A stretch of 64,000 nt of DNA from an uncultured Bacteroidales bacterium (lineage in GTDB: Bacteria; Bacteroidota; Bacteroidia; Bacteroidales; UBA932). Of this stretch, positions 11,218-20,195 are shown in pieces; the first letter of the stretch is position 1, and each line of letters opens with the position of its first letter. The stretch covers positions 25,480 through 89,479 of the forward strand of contig ONDF01000022.1 of NCBI GenBank assembly GCA_900316525.1, written 5' to 3'. A program made the position numbers and the translations under genes. Below the pieces are notes generated by a model, which worked only from the letters and a program-made list of their open reading frames with translations, made no database searches and was not told where the DNA came from.

Positions 11218-12068
11218 ACACCATCTGGATTGTACTCCCAATCCTGACCCTCCTGATGTTCGACCTGGGGCTGGCGCTCCGGTTCGAGGATTTCGGGAAA
11301 GTTTTCCGCCATCCCTGGCCCATCGTCGTGGCCCTCGTCGGCCAGCTGGTCTTCCTCCCGGCCATCGCGCTGGGGCTGGCCTACCTCCTGAAACTGCCGC
11401 CGGTCTTCTTCATCGGCCTGGTGCTTATCGCCTGCTGCCCGGGCGGCAGCTCGTCCAATGTCTTTTCTAAATTGGCCAATGGCGATGTCGCTCTGTCCGT
11501 GACACTTACGGCGCTCAGCAGCATCATCACTTTATTTACGATCCCGGTCATCATGGGCTGGGCCACCCGGCTGGTGGGGGAGAGCGTGGGCATCACGCTG
11601 CCCGTCGGAAACCTCATCAAGCAGAACCTCGTCCTGATGCTCCTGCCGGTCCTGCTGGGCATCGGCCTGCACTATGCCTGGCCCAAGACGGCGGAGAAGG
11701 TGGACAAGGTCCTCACGAAGCTGGCATTCCCGCTGCTCCTCGTGCTGATCACCGTCTTCTACATCCAGCACCGGCACACGATCATGGACAACATCGGCGT
11801 CCTGGGCCTCTGCGTGACGGCCCTCATCCTCCTCGCCATCGGCCTGTCCTCACTGCTGTCCCGCCTGGTCCGGAACGACGCCCGGCAGCGGCGCACCGTG
11901 GTCATCGAAGTGGGCATGCAGAACGCTGCGCAGGCGATTTCCATCGCCTCCAGCCCGTTCATCTTCGCGAACGAGGAAATGGCCATCCCGGCCATCCTCT
12001 ACTCGCTGATGATGAACATCGTCCTGCTCACTTATGTGGGCCTCGTCAAGAAAAAGAAGGAATTGTAA
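11214..12068 (+). CDS. Bile acid:Na+ symporter (BASS) family transporter
   Basis: 284 residues from the ATG at 11214, which overlaps the Nudix stop. It has about eight to ten hydrophobic helices and the BASS-family signature segments: LIACCPGGSSSNVFSKLANGD (about residue 75) and EVGMQNAAQAISIASSPF (about residue 228), the two crossing regions that form the Na+/substrate site. It is an inner-membrane protein. BASS carriers transport varied organic acids and not only bile acids, so the substrate here is open. As the last gene of a pseudouridine operon it might import a nucleoside-derived compound; this is inference only. Confidence 0.88.
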   Translation: MNTIWIVLPILTLLMFDLGLALRFEDFGKVFRHPWPIVVALVGQLVFLPAIALGLAYLLKLPPVFFIGLVLIACCPGGSSSNVFSKLANGDVALSVTLTALSSIITLFTIPVIMGWATRLVGESVGITLPVGNLIKQNLVLMLLPVLLGIGLHYAWPKTAEKVDKVLTKLAFPLLLVLITVFYIQHRHTIMDNIGVLGLCVTALILLAIGLSSLLSRLVRNDARQRRTVVIEVGMQNAAQAISIASSPFIFANEEMAIPAILYSLMMNIVLLTYVGLVKKKKEL

Positions 12069-12079
12069 TTAAAATTCCT

Positions 12080-12087
12080 TAAATTTG
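12080..12087 (+). promoter_or_regulatory. Promoter -7 element (TAAATTTG) for the phosphofructokinase
   Basis: TAAATTTG matches TAnnTTTG and ends 40 bp before the ATG at 12128. An earlier in-frame ATG at 12089 lies so close to the -7 element that it would be at or before the transcript start, which favours 12128. No clear TTTG is seen at -33. Confidence 0.55.
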
Positions 12088-12127
12088 CATGATTTGGGAA
12101 AACAACGAACAAACACTTAATAGCATC

Positions 12128-13357
12128 ATGAAAGATTCCATCATCATCCTCTGCGGAGGCGGCCCGGCTCCGGGCATGAACACTGTCGTCATGTCTGTCG
12201 CGAAGACGTTCCTTTCCAACGGTTACCGTGTCATCGGCCTGCACGGCGGTTACAGCGGCCTTTTCAGCCAGAATCCGCGCACCGAGGACATCGACTTCTT
12301 CAAGGCGGACGCCTACTTCAACCGGGGCGGCAGCTACCTGCAGATGAGCCGTTTCAAGCCCACCGACAAGGATTTCGAGGAGAACTTCAACCTGGGCCTG
12401 TTCCAGGACAACAACATCAAGCTCCTGGTGACCGTGGGCGGTGACGACACCGCTTCCACTGCGAACCGCATCGCCAAGTTCCTCGCCGCGAAGCAGTATC
12501 CGATCGCGAACATCCACGTGCCCAAGACCATCGACAACGACCTTCCGCTGCCGAACAACGCCCCCACCTTCGGCTTCAACTCCGCCAAGAACGAGGGCGC
12601 GCACCTGGCCCGCACCGTCTACGAGGATGCCCGCACCAGCGGCAACTGGCTCATCATCAGCGCCATGGGCCGCAGCGCCGGCCATCTCGCCCTGGGTATC
12701 GGCGAGGCCACGCACTGCCCGATGACCATCATCCCCGAGATGTTCAACAAGACCGGCATCAGCCTGGACAAGATCGTCAAGCTCGCCCTCTCCGCCATCC
12801 TGAAGCGCAAGATCCTGGGCATCGGCTACGGCACCGTCGTCGTCGCCGAGGGCGTCTTCCACGACCTGGATCCGCAGGAAATCAAGAACGCCGGCGTGTC
12901 CATGACCTATGACGAGCACGGCCATCCGGAACTCGGCAAGATCTCCAAGGCGGTCCTCTTCAACGACATCCTCGAGAAGGAGTTCAAGAAGCTCGGCCTG
13001 AAGGTCAAGACCCGTCCGGTGGAGATCGGCTACGACGTCCGCTGCCAGGATCCGATCGCCTACGACCTCACGTACTGCTCCGAGCTGGCCATGGGCGCCT
13101 ACGAGCTCTTCGCCAAGGGCGAGACCGGCTGCATGGTGTATGTCGACGCCGACGGCGAGTCCCATCCGCTGTACCTCAAGGACCTGCAGAACGCCGAGGG
13201 CAAGATCCCGCCGCGCCGCGTGAACATCGAGGGCGGTACCTCCCAGAACTATTTCAACCACATCTGCCACTTCATCACCCCGGCCGACTACGAGGCCGCG
13301 AAGAAGTACGTCGCCGACCCGGAGACCTACGACTTCAAGAAGATCCTGAACTGGTAG
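12128..13357 (+). CDS. 6-phosphofructokinase, pyrophosphate-dependent type
   Basis: 409 residues; phosphorylates fructose 6-phosphate in glycolysis. The start at 12128 (MKDSIIILCGGGPAPGMN) is chosen because the earlier ATG abuts the promoter. Two diagnostic motifs point to pyrophosphate rather than ATP as donor: GGDDT (residues 104-108), where ATP enzymes have Gly in place of the second Asp, and PKTIDND (132-138), where ATP enzymes usually have PGTIDND. The catalytic TIDND aspartates are present. PPi-dependent enzymes allow reversible flux. The GH13 gene follows after one base, suggesting joint expression and a link from glucan breakdown to glycolysis. Confidence 0.93.
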   Translation: MKDSIIILCGGGPAPGMNTVVMSVAKTFLSNGYRVIGLHGGYSGLFSQNPRTEDIDFFKADAYFNRGGSYLQMSRFKPTDKDFEENFNLGLFQDNNIKLLVTVGGDDTASTANRIAKFLAAKQYPIANIHVPKTIDNDLPLPNNAPTFGFNSAKNEGAHLARTVYEDARTSGNWLIISAMGRSAGHLALGIGEATHCPMTIIPEMFNKTGISLDKIVKLALSAILKRKILGIGYGTVVVAEGVFHDLDPQEIKNAGVSMTYDEHGHPELGKISKAVLFNDILEKEFKKLGLKVKTRPVEIGYDVRCQDPIAYDLTYCSELAMGAYELFAKGETGCMVYVDADGESHPLYLKDLQNAEGKIPPRRVNIEGGTSQNYFNHICHFITPADYEAAKKYVADPETYDFKKILNW

Positions 13358-13358
13358 T

Positions 13359-14843
13359 TTGAAAAAGGTCCTTTACCAGATGCTGCCCCGCCTGTGGGGG
13401 AGCGGAAAGTTTGAAAGTGTCGACGCCGCGTCCTTGGAGTACATCCGGGGACTCGGCGTCGATTACATCTGGTACACGGGCCTCATCCGCCACGCCACGC
13501 GGAAGAAGGACGAAGGCTGCCGGCCGTCCCATCCCCAGATCGTGAAAGGGGAGGCCGGCTCGCCTTATGCCATCACGGATTACTACGACGTAAATCCTTA
13601 TCTGGCAACGGATCCCGATGCCAGGATGGAAGAATTCCTTCAATTGGTGAAACGCACCCATCGGCACGGGATGAAGGTCCTCATGGACTTCGTACCGAAC
13701 CATGTGGCGCGGGATTACCGGAGCCACATTCCGGGTGTCCATTCCCTAGGCGAGGACGACGACACCTCCGTGCACTGGGCGCCCGGGAACGACTTCTTCT
13801 ATTACCCCGGCGAGCCCCTGCGCCTGCCGGTCCCCTGCGAAGGCCCCGGCTACTTCGAGTTCCCGGCCAAGGCCTCCGGCAACTGCTTCTCCCCGACGCC
13901 GGGCATCAACGACTGGTACGAGACCATCAAGATCAACTACTGCGACTTCCACACCCGGACCTGGGACAAGATGTACAACATCGTCCATTACTGGGCCCTC
14001 AAGGGCGTGGACGGTTTCCGCTGCGACATGGTGGAACTGGTGCCCCCGGAATTCATGCAGTGGCTCATCGCGAAGATCAAGCTGGAATTCCCGGACATCG
14101 TCTTCATCGCCGAGGTCTATGAGAAGGAAAAGTACCGGATGTATGTCGACGAGGTGGGCTTCGACCTCCTCTACGACAAGTCCGGCCTGTACGACACGGT
14201 CCGCGCCGTCACCTGCGACGGGCTTACCGCCCGCGCGCTGACCTGGAACTGGCAGTTCCTCGGCGACCTCCAGCCCCGGATGCTGGACTTCCTGGAGAAC
14301 CACGACGAGCAGCGCGTGGCCTCCGACTTCTTCGCCGGCAGCGCCGAGGCCGGCTACGCCGCCCTGGGCGTGTCCCTGCTCCTGAACACCGCCCCCTTCA
14401 TGCTCTACTTCGGGCAGGAAATCGGGGAGCGGGGGATGGACGACGAACCTTTCAGCGGCGTCAACGGCCGCACCTCCATCTTCGACTGGTGGACCGTGGA
14501 GAGCCTCCAGGCCCTCCGTCAGTACATCGACAACAAGCGCAAAGGCCTGAACAGCGAGCAGAAAGCGGTGCTGAAGCGTTACCGCGAAGCGCTGGAACTC
14601 GCCCGGCGGCCGGCCTTTGCGGAGGGACGGACCTTCGATCTCTGCTACTGTCAGGGCGAGGGTTTCAACCCCGACCGCCACTTCGCCTTCCTCCGCGCCG
14701 ACGAAACCGAGACCTGGCTCGTCGTCGCCAACTTCGGCCCTTCCGCCGACATCACGGTCCGCATCCCGGCCGAAGCCGGTGCGGAGCCGCGCACCGTCAC
14801 GCTTCACGTGCCGGAAAAGGATTTCGTGGCCAGACAGATTTAA
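13359..14843 (+). CDS. Alpha-amylase family (GH13) glycoside hydrolase, cytoplasmic
   Basis: 494 residues with a TTG start one base after the phosphofructokinase stop; the first strand of the barrel (KKVLYQMLPRLWG) begins at once, so a later ATG (codon 8) would cut it. No signal peptide, so it should act in the cytoplasm. All four GH13 regions are visible: DFVPNH (110-115), GFRCDMVE (219-226, nucleophile Asp223), FIAEVYE (acid/base Glu252) and LENHDEQR (about 302-309). A C-terminal beta domain follows. Likely substrates are alpha-1,4-glucans or maltodextrins, but subfamily cannot be assigned. The end overlaps the convergent trmH-type gene by 4 bp. Confidence 0.9.
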   Translation: MKKVLYQMLPRLWGSGKFESVDAASLEYIRGLGVDYIWYTGLIRHATRKKDEGCRPSHPQIVKGEAGSPYAITDYYDVNPYLATDPDARMEEFLQLVKRTHRHGMKVLMDFVPNHVARDYRSHIPGVHSLGEDDDTSVHWAPGNDFFYYPGEPLRLPVPCEGPGYFEFPAKASGNCFSPTPGINDWYETIKINYCDFHTRTWDKMYNIVHYWALKGVDGFRCDMVELVPPEFMQWLIAKIKLEFPDIVFIAEVYEKEKYRMYVDEVGFDLLYDKSGLYDTVRAVTCDGLTARALTWNWQFLGDLQPRMLDFLENHDEQRVASDFFAGSAEAGYAALGVSLLLNTAPFMLYFGQEIGERGMDDEPFSGVNGRTSIFDWWTVESLQALRQYIDNKRKGLNSEQKAVLKRYREALELARRPAFAEGRTFDLCYCQGEGFNPDRHFAFLRADETETWLVVANFGPSADITVRIPAEAGAEPRTVTLHVPEKDFVARQI

Positions 14844-15559
14844 CGCCGACGGAACTCGGCGACGGTGATGGCCGTCGCGATGGCGGCGTTCAGGGACTCG
14901 GAGCCCGGGTCGTCCGCCGGGTAGGGCGGGATGAAGAGCCGGTCGCTCACGCAGGCGGCCACGGCCGGAGAAATGCCGTTGGATTCATTCCCGATCACGA
15001 TCACCGAAGGCGCCTCCAGGCCGCAGTCCAAGGCCTTGGAATACATGTTTTCCCCATCCAGGAACGTCCCGTACACGTGTCCGCCGCCGGAAACGACCTT
15101 CCGGCAGAGTTCCGCGATGTCCATCCGGAAGAAGGGGACGCGGAAGATGGCGCCCATCGTGGCCTGGACCACCTTGGGATTGTACAGTTCCACGGTGTCG
15201 GGCGAAGCGACGACCCCGTCGATGCCGAACCAGTCCGCCACCCGGAGGATGGTGCCCAGGTTGCCGGGGTCGCGGATGCCGTCCAGGGCCAGGAACAGCC
15301 CCTTCGAAGGCCGGAAGGCGGCGGAGGCGGGCTGTCGGACGACCGCGAGGACCGGAGAAGGGGAGGACAGCATCGACAGCCGCGCCATCGCCTCCTCGCC
15401 GATCTCATCCCGGCGGTAGACGGACACGACCTCGAATCCCGACGCCAGCGCCTCGGAAACCATCTTTTCACCCTCGACCACGAAGAGTCCGGACTCGTCC
15501 CGGAACTTCTTCTGCGCAAGGGAGCGGACCTGCCGCAGTTCGTTCTTGGAAATGCTCAT
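14840..15559 (-). CDS. TrmH/SpoU-family RNA 2'-O-methyltransferase
   Basis: 239 residues from the ATG at 15559; the longer frame from 15568 would begin inside the promoter. The N-terminal part is the small substrate-binding domain (LRQVRSLAQKKFRDESGLFVVEGEK). The C-terminal SPOUT domain has the three family motifs: GIRDPGNLGTILR (about 102-114), IVIGNESNGISP (about 183-194) and IPPYPADDPGSESLNAAIA, which form the trefoil knot binding S-adenosylmethionine. The likely target is a ribose in 23S rRNA or tRNA; the exact site is not predictable. It is divergent from tamL and its -7 element lies only 6 bp before the start. Confidence 0.9.
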   Translation of the reverse strand: MSISKNELRQVRSLAQKKFRDESGLFVVEGEKMVSEALASGFEVVSVYRRDEIGEEAMARLSMLSSPSPVLAVVRQPASAAFRPSKGLFLALDGIRDPGNLGTILRVADWFGIDGVVASPDTVELYNPKVVQATMGAIFRVPFFRMDIAELCRKVVSGGGHVYGTFLDGENMYSKALDCGLEAPSVIVIGNESNGISPAVAACVSDRLFIPPYPADDPGSESLNAAIATAITVAEFRRR

Positions 15560-15565
15560 ACCCTG

Positions 15566-15573
15566 CAAAGTTA
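15566..15573 (-). promoter_or_regulatory. trmH-type gene promoter -7 element (TAACTTTG)
   Basis: TAACTTTG on the minus strand ends 6 bp before the ATG at 15559, implying a nearly leaderless mRNA. The divergent tamL promoter is 35 bp away. Confidence 0.65.
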
Positions 15574-15608
15574 TATATTATTCTTGTCGATTAATAGCGG
15601 AAAAGTGT

Positions 15609-15616
15609 TAATTTTG
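15609..15616 (+). promoter_or_regulatory. tamL promoter -7 element (TAATTTTG)
   Basis: TAATTTTG ends 5 bp before the tamL ATG. A -33-like CTTG lies at 15583-15586, 22 bp upstream. A transcript from here would be nearly leaderless. Confidence 0.6.
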
Positions 15617-15621
15617 TAGGA

Positions 15622-17730
15622 ATGAACTGCAAAAACCTCATCCTTCCGGTCCTCGCCGGCCTCCTCGCCACGGGCTGCGCTACACAGCGCCTCGCGGAGG
15701 GGGAGTACCGCCTCGCCGGCAACAAGATCAAGGTGGAAGGCAAGCAGGTGAGCAATTCGGAACTTACGTCCTACCTCGCGCAGAAGCCCAGCGCCTCGTT
15801 CCTGGGTATCCGCCGGCCCGGCGCCCAGCTGGTTCTCTACGACGACAGCCAGGTAAACACCAGCTCCGACAACATCATCAACCACCTCGAATACATCGGC
15901 TACTACGGGTCCAAGGTCCGCAGCGAAGTGCAATACAAGCGGAAAAGGGCCTACGTGACCTACTACGTCACCCCCGGAAAGCGCTATACGATCCGGTCGA
16001 TCGATTTCGAGCTCCCGCAGGACGAAGAGTTCCGGAAGGAGTTCGAGACGGACAAGCCGAACATCACCATCAAGGAAGGCCAGTACCTGGCCGAGTCCAC
16101 CCTCGAAGCCGAAACCGTCCGCTCGGCCGAGTTCTTCCGCAACCGCGGCTACTACGGCTTCGACAAGAGCTTCTATTTCTGTGAGGCGGACACCCTCTCG
16201 CACGACGGGACGGCGGCGCTGACGATGGCCATCCGGGACTATCCCCGCAACGGCTCCCCGGACGATGCGAAGCCGCACCGGAAGTTCACCATCGGCAACG
16301 TGACCCTGTCCTACCCGAAGGAAATCCCCATCCGGACCTACGTCCTGGAGGAACTGAACGTCCTGCATCCCGGAATGCCCTACAGCGAACGGGCGGTCAA
16401 CGCCACCTATTCCCGGCTGTCGAACCTCTCCGTCTTCAACAGCGTGAACGTCACGATGAACCCGGTGACGGACAACGTCGTGGACTGTGACATCAACCTC
16501 CTGAACGGCGGCGTCCAGGGCTTCAAGGCGAACCTGGAGGCCTCGGTGAACTCCACCGGCCTGTTCGGGATCTCCCCGCAGCTCAATTACTTCCACAAGA
16601 ATTTCTTCCACGGCGGCGAACTGTTCAACCTGGGCCTGAAAGGCAACTTCCAGTTCAAGACCAAGGACAAGATCCGCTCCACGGAGTTCAGCGTCTCCAG
16701 CTCCCTCCGCATCCCCAAGCTCATCGGCCTGCCGAACTCCCTCTTCCGGGGTCCGAACCTTCCGCACACGGACCTCACCCTCGGTTTCAGCTACCAGGAC
16801 CGTCCGGAGTACAAGCGGATGATGATCTCCACGAGCTTCGGCTACACAGGCAACTTCCGCCGGAACTTCACCTACCAGTTCTTCCCCTTCCAGGCCAATA
16901 TCGTCCGCCTCGGCAACATTTCGGAGAGTTTCGCGGAACGGCTGGTGGCGGACCTCTTCCTCCTGAACGCCTACTCGGACCACTTCGACATGGGCATGGG
17001 CGGCATGCTCTATTACACGACGGATCCGACCCCGATTCCCAAGCGCACCTATACCTACGGCCGGCTGTCGTTCGACCTGGCGGGCAATGTCCTCAGCCTG
17101 TTCAACTCCGCCATGCCCACGAACCAGGTCAACCAGCATACCATCTGGCAGATCCCCTACGCCCAGTATGTGCGCGGCGAACTGCAGCTGGGCCACACGT
17201 TCCGCTTCGGCGGCGGCGACGCCCAGGCGGTGGCGCTCCGCTTCCTGGTGGGCGCCGGCTACGGCTATGGCAACTCCACCACCGTCCCGTTCGAGAAGCA
17301 GTTCTATGCCGGCGGCGCGAACAGCATGCGCGGCTGGCAGGCCCGCGCCCTGGGCCCGGGCCGCGTACAGCCCTGGACCGAATACTTCCTCATTCCGAGC
17401 CAGACGGGCGACTTCAAGATGGAAGCCAATGTCGAATACCGTTTCCCGGTCGTCTGGAAGCTGGAAGGCGCCCTCTTCGCGGACGCCGGCAACGTATGGA
17501 ACCTCCGCATGGCCGAATACATGGAAGGTTCCAATTTCTCCTTCGACACCATCGCCGCCGACTGGGGCATGGGCGTCCGCGTGAACCTGGACTTCATCCT
17601 CGTCCGCATCGACCTGGGCCTCAAGGTGTACGAACCCTGCCGGCCCGCCGGCGAACGCCTCATCGGACCGGAGCAATGGCTCCAGTCCGGCAACTTCGCC
17701 CTCCACTTCGGTGTGGGTTATCCTTTCTGA
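15622..17730 (+). CDS. tamL: TamL-type BamA/TamA-family outer-membrane lipoprotein
   Basis: 702 residues. The N-terminus is a lipoprotein signal with lipobox LATGC (Cys19), a feature of the Bacteroidetes TamA variant called TamL. Residues about 30-330 contain POTRA-like repeats (ANKIKVEGK-like, KRYTIRSIDFELPQ, RKFTIGNVTLSYP) and the remaining part is a 16-stranded Omp85 beta barrel with the FYAGGANSMRGWQAR motif (about 558-572, the conserved loop-6 region), finishing with aromatic GVGYPF. It is expected to assist assembly or export of outer-membrane proteins. No tamB gene is adjacent. It starts divergently from the methyltransferase and overlaps convergent rarA by 13 bp. Confidence 0.9.
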   Translation: MNCKNLILPVLAGLLATGCATQRLAEGEYRLAGNKIKVEGKQVSNSELTSYLAQKPSASFLGIRRPGAQLVLYDDSQVNTSSDNIINHLEYIGYYGSKVRSEVQYKRKRAYVTYYVTPGKRYTIRSIDFELPQDEEFRKEFETDKPNITIKEGQYLAESTLEAETVRSAEFFRNRGYYGFDKSFYFCEADTLSHDGTAALTMAIRDYPRNGSPDDAKPHRKFTIGNVTLSYPKEIPIRTYVLEELNVLHPGMPYSERAVNATYSRLSNLSVFNSVNVTMNPVTDNVVDCDINLLNGGVQGFKANLEASVNSTGLFGISPQLNYFHKNFFHGGELFNLGLKGNFQFKTKDKIRSTEFSVSSSLRIPKLIGLPNSLFRGPNLPHTDLTLGFSYQDRPEYKRMMISTSFGYTGNFRRNFTYQFFPFQANIVRLGNISESFAERLVADLFLLNAYSDHFDMGMGGMLYYTTDPTPIPKRTYTYGRLSFDLAGNVLSLFNSAMPTNQVNQHTIWQIPYAQYVRGELQLGHTFRFGGGDAQAVALRFLVGAGYGYGNSTTVPFEKQFYAGGANSMRGWQARALGPGRVQPWTEYFLIPSQTGDFKMEANVEYRFPVVWKLEGALFADAGNVWNLRMAEYMEGSNFSFDTIAADWGMGVRVNLDFILVRIDLGLKVYEPCRPAGERLIGPEQWLQSGNFALHFGVGYPF

Positions 17731-19019
17731 TAATACTTCGGCCAGCAGGCCTCGAGATAGGCGCGGAGGACGTTCTCGTGCTTGTTGGGCTGCGGCTCGT
17801 AGAAGACGGTGCCCTTGATTTCCTCGGGCAGGAATTCCATGTCGGCGAAATGCCCGGGATAGTCGTGGGCGTACTTGTAGCCGTCGCTGTAATTGAGGTC
17901 CTTCATCAGCTGGGTAGGCGCGTTCCGGATCGGGAGCGGTACCGAAAGGTTCCCCGTTTCCTTCACGAGGGCCAAAGCCTTCTCGAGGGCCATGTAGGAG
18001 CCGTTGCTCTTGGGGGAGGAGGCCAGGTAGACCGTCGTCTCGGCGAGCGGGATGCGGCCTTCGGGCATGCCGATCTTCGAGACCACCTCGAAGCAGGCAT
18101 TCGCCAGCAGGAGCGCGTTCGGATTCGCCAAGCCCACGTCCTCGGAGGCCGACAGGCACAGCCGGCGGGCGATGAAGAGGGGATCCTCGCCGCCTTCGAT
18201 CATCCGGGCCAGGTAGTAGATGGCCGCGTTCGGGTCCGACCCGCGGATGCTCTTGATGAAGGCCGAGATGATGTCGTAGTGCATCTCCCCGTCCTTGTCG
18301 TAGATGGCCATGTTCTCCTGGATGCTCTCCGTGACCGACTTGTTGTCGATGACGATAGGGGAGCGGTCCGCGAAGGAGTCCACCACGATCTCCAGGACGT
18401 TGAGCAGCTTGCGGGCGTCGCCGCCGCTGTAGCGCATCAGGGCCTCGGTCTCCACGACCTGGATGTCCTTGTCTTTCAGCAGCACGTCCTCCTTCAGGGC
18501 GCGGTCCAGAAGCACCTGCAAATCATCCTTTTCCAGCGATTTCAGGACGAAGACCTGGCAGCGGGACAGGAGGGGAGTGATGACCTCGAAAGAGGGGTTC
18601 TCGGTGGTGGCGCCGATCAGGACGATGGTACCCGTCTCCACGGCCCCGAGGAGCGCGTCCTGCTGGGCCTTGTTGAAGCGGTGGATTTCGTCGATGAACA
18701 GCACCGGCGCGCCGCGCTGGTTGAACAGGCTGTTCGAGCGGGCCTTGTCGAAGACCTCGCGGACGTCCTTGACGCCGGAGGTGACGGCGGACAGGGTGTA
18801 GAATTCCCGGTCCATCGTCTGCGCGATGATATGGGCCAGCGTCGTCTTGCCCACGCCCGGAGGCCCCCAGAGGATGAAGGACGAGAGGTTGCCGCTCTCG
18901 ATCATCTTCCGCAGGACGCAGCCTTCGCCCACCAGGTGCCGCTGGCCCACATACTGGTCCAGGGACTGCGGACGCATCCGTTCCGGCAGGGGAGGGAGCA
19001 TGGAACTCGACGCGGACAT
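17718..19019 (-). CDS. rarA: Replication-associated recombination protein RarA (MgsA), AAA+ ATPase
   Basis: 433 residues, normal length. The N-terminal half is an AAA+ module: Walker A GPPGVGKTT (52-60), Walker B LFIDEIHRF (107-115), sensor-1 region ATTENPSFEV and arginine-finger region LLSRCQVF. The C-terminal half is the family-specific tetramerisation domain, with SAFIKSIRGSDPNAAIYYLARM and NSDGYKYAHDYPGHF-like segments (here NYSDGYKYAHDYPG). RarA acts at stalled replication forks, with SSB and gap repair. It follows the GNAT gene by 4 bp on the minus strand, probably cotranscribed; the 3' end overlaps tamL by 13 bp. Confidence 0.95.
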   Translation of the reverse strand: MSASSSMLPPLPERMRPQSLDQYVGQRHLVGEGCVLRKMIESGNLSSFILWGPPGVGKTTLAHIIAQTMDREFYTLSAVTSGVKDVREVFDKARSNSLFNQRGAPVLFIDEIHRFNKAQQDALLGAVETGTIVLIGATTENPSFEVITPLLSRCQVFVLKSLEKDDLQVLLDRALKEDVLLKDKDIQVVETEALMRYSGGDARKLLNVLEIVVDSFADRSPIVIDNKSVTESIQENMAIYDKDGEMHYDIISAFIKSIRGSDPNAAIYYLARMIEGGEDPLFIARRLCLSASEDVGLANPNALLLANACFEVVSKIGMPEGRIPLAETTVYLASSPKSNGSYMALEKALALVKETGNLSVPLPIRNAPTQLMKDLNYSDGYKYAHDYPGHFADMEFLPEEIKGTVFYEPQPNKHENVLRAYLEACWPKYYQKG

Positions 19020-19023
19020 CGGC

Positions 19024-20157
19024 TCAGATTTCTTTGCTGTAGACGCGCCGGCGGCGCTTGAATTCCTTCTGGTACAGGTTCCAGAGGTTCTGGACGCTGT
19101 TGTTGGTTTCCATCTCGGCGTTGGATTCGCCGTACTTGAAACCGCCCTCGATGAGCATCGGGATCAAGTCGTTGAAGATGATGGAATGGACGCCCCGGTT
19201 CCGGTATTCAGGATCCACGGCGATCATCAGCAGTTCCAGGCCGTCCTCATGCTTCCAGTAGGTGGACTTGAGGAGGTGCCACCAGCCGAAGGGGAAGAGG
19301 TATCCCCGGCATTTCTGCGCGGCCCGGGCGATGGACGGCATCGTCAGGGAAACGCCCACGAGCTTGCCTTCCAGGTCTTCGATCAGGGTGATGTACTTGA
19401 GGTCGATCATCCCCAGGTAGGTGTTCACGTAACTGTCGATGACATCGTCCGGAAGCACCGTGAAATCAAAGAGTTGGCTATAGGCGCGGTTGATCAGGTC
19501 GAAGATCTTCCGGCCGTAGCCTTCCTTGCGGACCTCGCGCTTAGTGATCCGGCGGATATGGAGGTTGTAGCGCTCCTTCACGAGTGCGGCGGCGCGGGAA
19601 ACCTTCTCGGGAACCTGTTCCGGCACGAAGATGCGATATTCCAGCCAGTCATTGACCTTGGCCAGTCCCAGCGCCTCGAAATGCTCCCGGTAATACGGGA
19701 AATTATATTTGAGATTGAAGGAGCTGATGTCGTTGAAACCTTCCACGACACAACCCTCGTTGTCGAAGTCCGTGAATCCGAGCGGGCCGGAAACCTGCGT
19801 CATACCGTGCTTTTTTCCGAAAGCGACGACCGCATCGACCAGGGCCTTGGAAACCTCCTTGTCGTCGATGAAATCAATCCAGCCGAAGCGGACTTCGCGG
19901 TGGTCCCAGTCGCGGTTCGCGATGTCGTTGATGATGGCGGCCACGCGGCCGACGATTTCGCCTTTCTCGTTGTAAGCCAGGAACTTCTCGCACTTGGCAT
20001 ATTTTCCCATCGGGTTTTTGTCCATATCCAGCGAGGACATCTCGTCCATGAACAGGCTGGGCACATAGTGCGGACAATCCTTGTACAATTTCAGCGGGAA
20101 TTTCACGAAGGCGCGCAGGTCCTTGCGGCTCTCGACGGTCTTGACGGTTACAGGCAT
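19024..20157 (-). CDS. GNAT-fold protein of unknown substrate
   Basis: 377 residues from the ATG at 20157; an earlier in-frame ATG (20190) falls inside the promoter. The protein has two recognisable parts: an N-terminal region (PLKLYKDCPHYVPSLFMDE, GRVAAIINDI, GPLGFTDFDNEG) and a C-terminal acetyltransferase-like half containing LELLMIAVDPEYRNRGVHSI (about 311-330), which resembles the acetyl-CoA binding motif A of GNAT enzymes. Such proteins are widespread in Bacteroidetes but uncharacterised. It lies 4 bp upstream of rarA, so it may be cotranscribed. Cytoplasmic; no signal or membrane segment. Confidence 0.8.
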   Translation of the reverse strand: MPVTVKTVESRKDLRAFVKFPLKLYKDCPHYVPSLFMDEMSSLDMDKNPMGKYAKCEKFLAYNEKGEIVGRVAAIINDIANRDWDHREVRFGWIDFIDDKEVSKALVDAVVAFGKKHGMTQVSGPLGFTDFDNEGCVVEGFNDISSFNLKYNFPYYREHFEALGLAKVNDWLEYRIFVPEQVPEKVSRAAALVKERYNLHIRRITKREVRKEGYGRKIFDLINRAYSQLFDFTVLPDDVIDSYVNTYLGMIDLKYITLIEDLEGKLVGVSLTMPSIARAAQKCRGYLFPFGWWHLLKSTYWKHEDGLELLMIAVDPEYRNRGVHSIIFNDLIPMLIEGGFKYGESNAEMETNNSVQNLWNLYQKEFKRRRRVYSKEI

Positions 20158-20187
20158 AGGTCTCAAATTCACGTATCTTAAATCGTA

Positions 20188-20195
20188 CAAATATA
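20188..20195 (-). promoter_or_regulatory. GNAT-rarA promoter -7 element (TATATTTG)
   Basis: TATATTTG on the minus strand ends 30 bp before the ATG at 20157. It excludes the earlier in-frame ATG as start. Confidence 0.6.

Noticed and set aside
12089..12127. An earlier in-frame ATG for the phosphofructokinase
   Set aside because: It lies at the -7 element, so it would be at or upstream of the transcript start; the conserved N-terminus begins at 12128.
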